NCBI GenBank assembly: GCA_044338255.1
Contig: JBIILZ010000095.1
Location: 1-15,370 of the forward strand
Reading direction: 5' to 3'
From: CAIUVD01 sp044338255
GTDB taxonomy: Bacteria; Planctomycetota; UBA11346
DNA: 15,370 bases
Positions 15,283-15,370 of the stretch are shown piece after piece. The translations under genes and the position numbers were made by a program. How positions within the stretch are numbered: the stretch's first letter is position 1; every line of letters begins with the position of its first letter. The notes under the pieces are model-generated. The model was not told the origin of the DNA, ran no database searches, and worked only from the letters and a program-made list of their open reading frames with translations.

Positions 15283-15370
15283 TGTACGCTCCACGTCTCT
15301 CGTACTGCCGACGCTGTCGAACAGCCAATGCTGCCGTGGCCCCGCACGTGAATACCCACGGGCCGGGCCA

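Noticed and set aside
1..15370. CRISPR array, tRNA, rRNA, transposase or integrase genes
   Set aside because: No spaced identical repeats, no cloverleaf or rRNA-like sequence, and no transposase or recombinase motifs seen on either strand.

Overview
The window is GC-rich and tightly coded, and comes from a diderm bacterium: it has a lipobox lipoprotein and the remains of an outer-membrane beta-barrel gene. A very long HAF/cadherin-like/Ig surface protein, and a kinase-like domain joined through one membrane helix to a SUMF1 (FGE-sulfatase) domain, resemble Planctomycetota and other PVC-group genomes. That placement is an inference from gene content, since no rRNA or marker gene is present.

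Layout. (1) Bases 1-102 can be read as the tail of an upstream protein. (2) From near the left edge to 9425 runs one giant plus-strand gene: two HAF-like blocks, Ig/cadherin-like modules, a Calx-beta domain, an unrecognised segment, three cadherin-like domains, twelve Ig-like domains and an unrecognised C-terminal domain. Its start is uncertain and no signal peptide is visible. (3) Ten bases later, behind a clear Shine-Dalgarno, is a small lipoprotein (9436-9903), probably in the same operon. (4) A 362-bp convergent gap holds two 10-bp tandem repeats and several short hairpins and looks like a decayed or dispersed repeat element. (5) On the minus strand (10266-11636) is a pentameric ligand-gated ion channel (pLGIC) homologue closest by eye to GLIC, with three extra membrane helices before the ligand-binding domain. 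(6) Divergent from it is a compact plus-strand operon: a DUF4157/eCIS-core zinc-peptidase-like protein (11880-12356), a pseudokinase-TM-SUMF1 protein (12349-14628) that overlaps it by 8 bases (ATGGGTGA), and a beta-barrel gene whose ATGA start overlaps the pseudokinase stop. The barrel gene is broken by two in-frame TAG codons and at least one frameshift.

The most unusual part is 10266-15238. The kinase-like domain lacks the ATP-binding Lys, the alpha-C Glu, the HRD-loop Asn and the DFG Asp, and the SUMF1 domain lacks the catalytic cysteine of true FGE, so this protein is probably a sensor or scaffold spanning the inner membrane and not an enzyme. Its N-terminus carries four near-identical PVQRSLA-type repeats of the kind that often follows a DUF4157 domain, and it begins exactly where the DUF4157 reading frame ends. 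The two ORFs may therefore be halves of one ancestral protein or a strictly coupled pair. Any functional link to the ion channel is a hypothesis based only on divergent adjacency.
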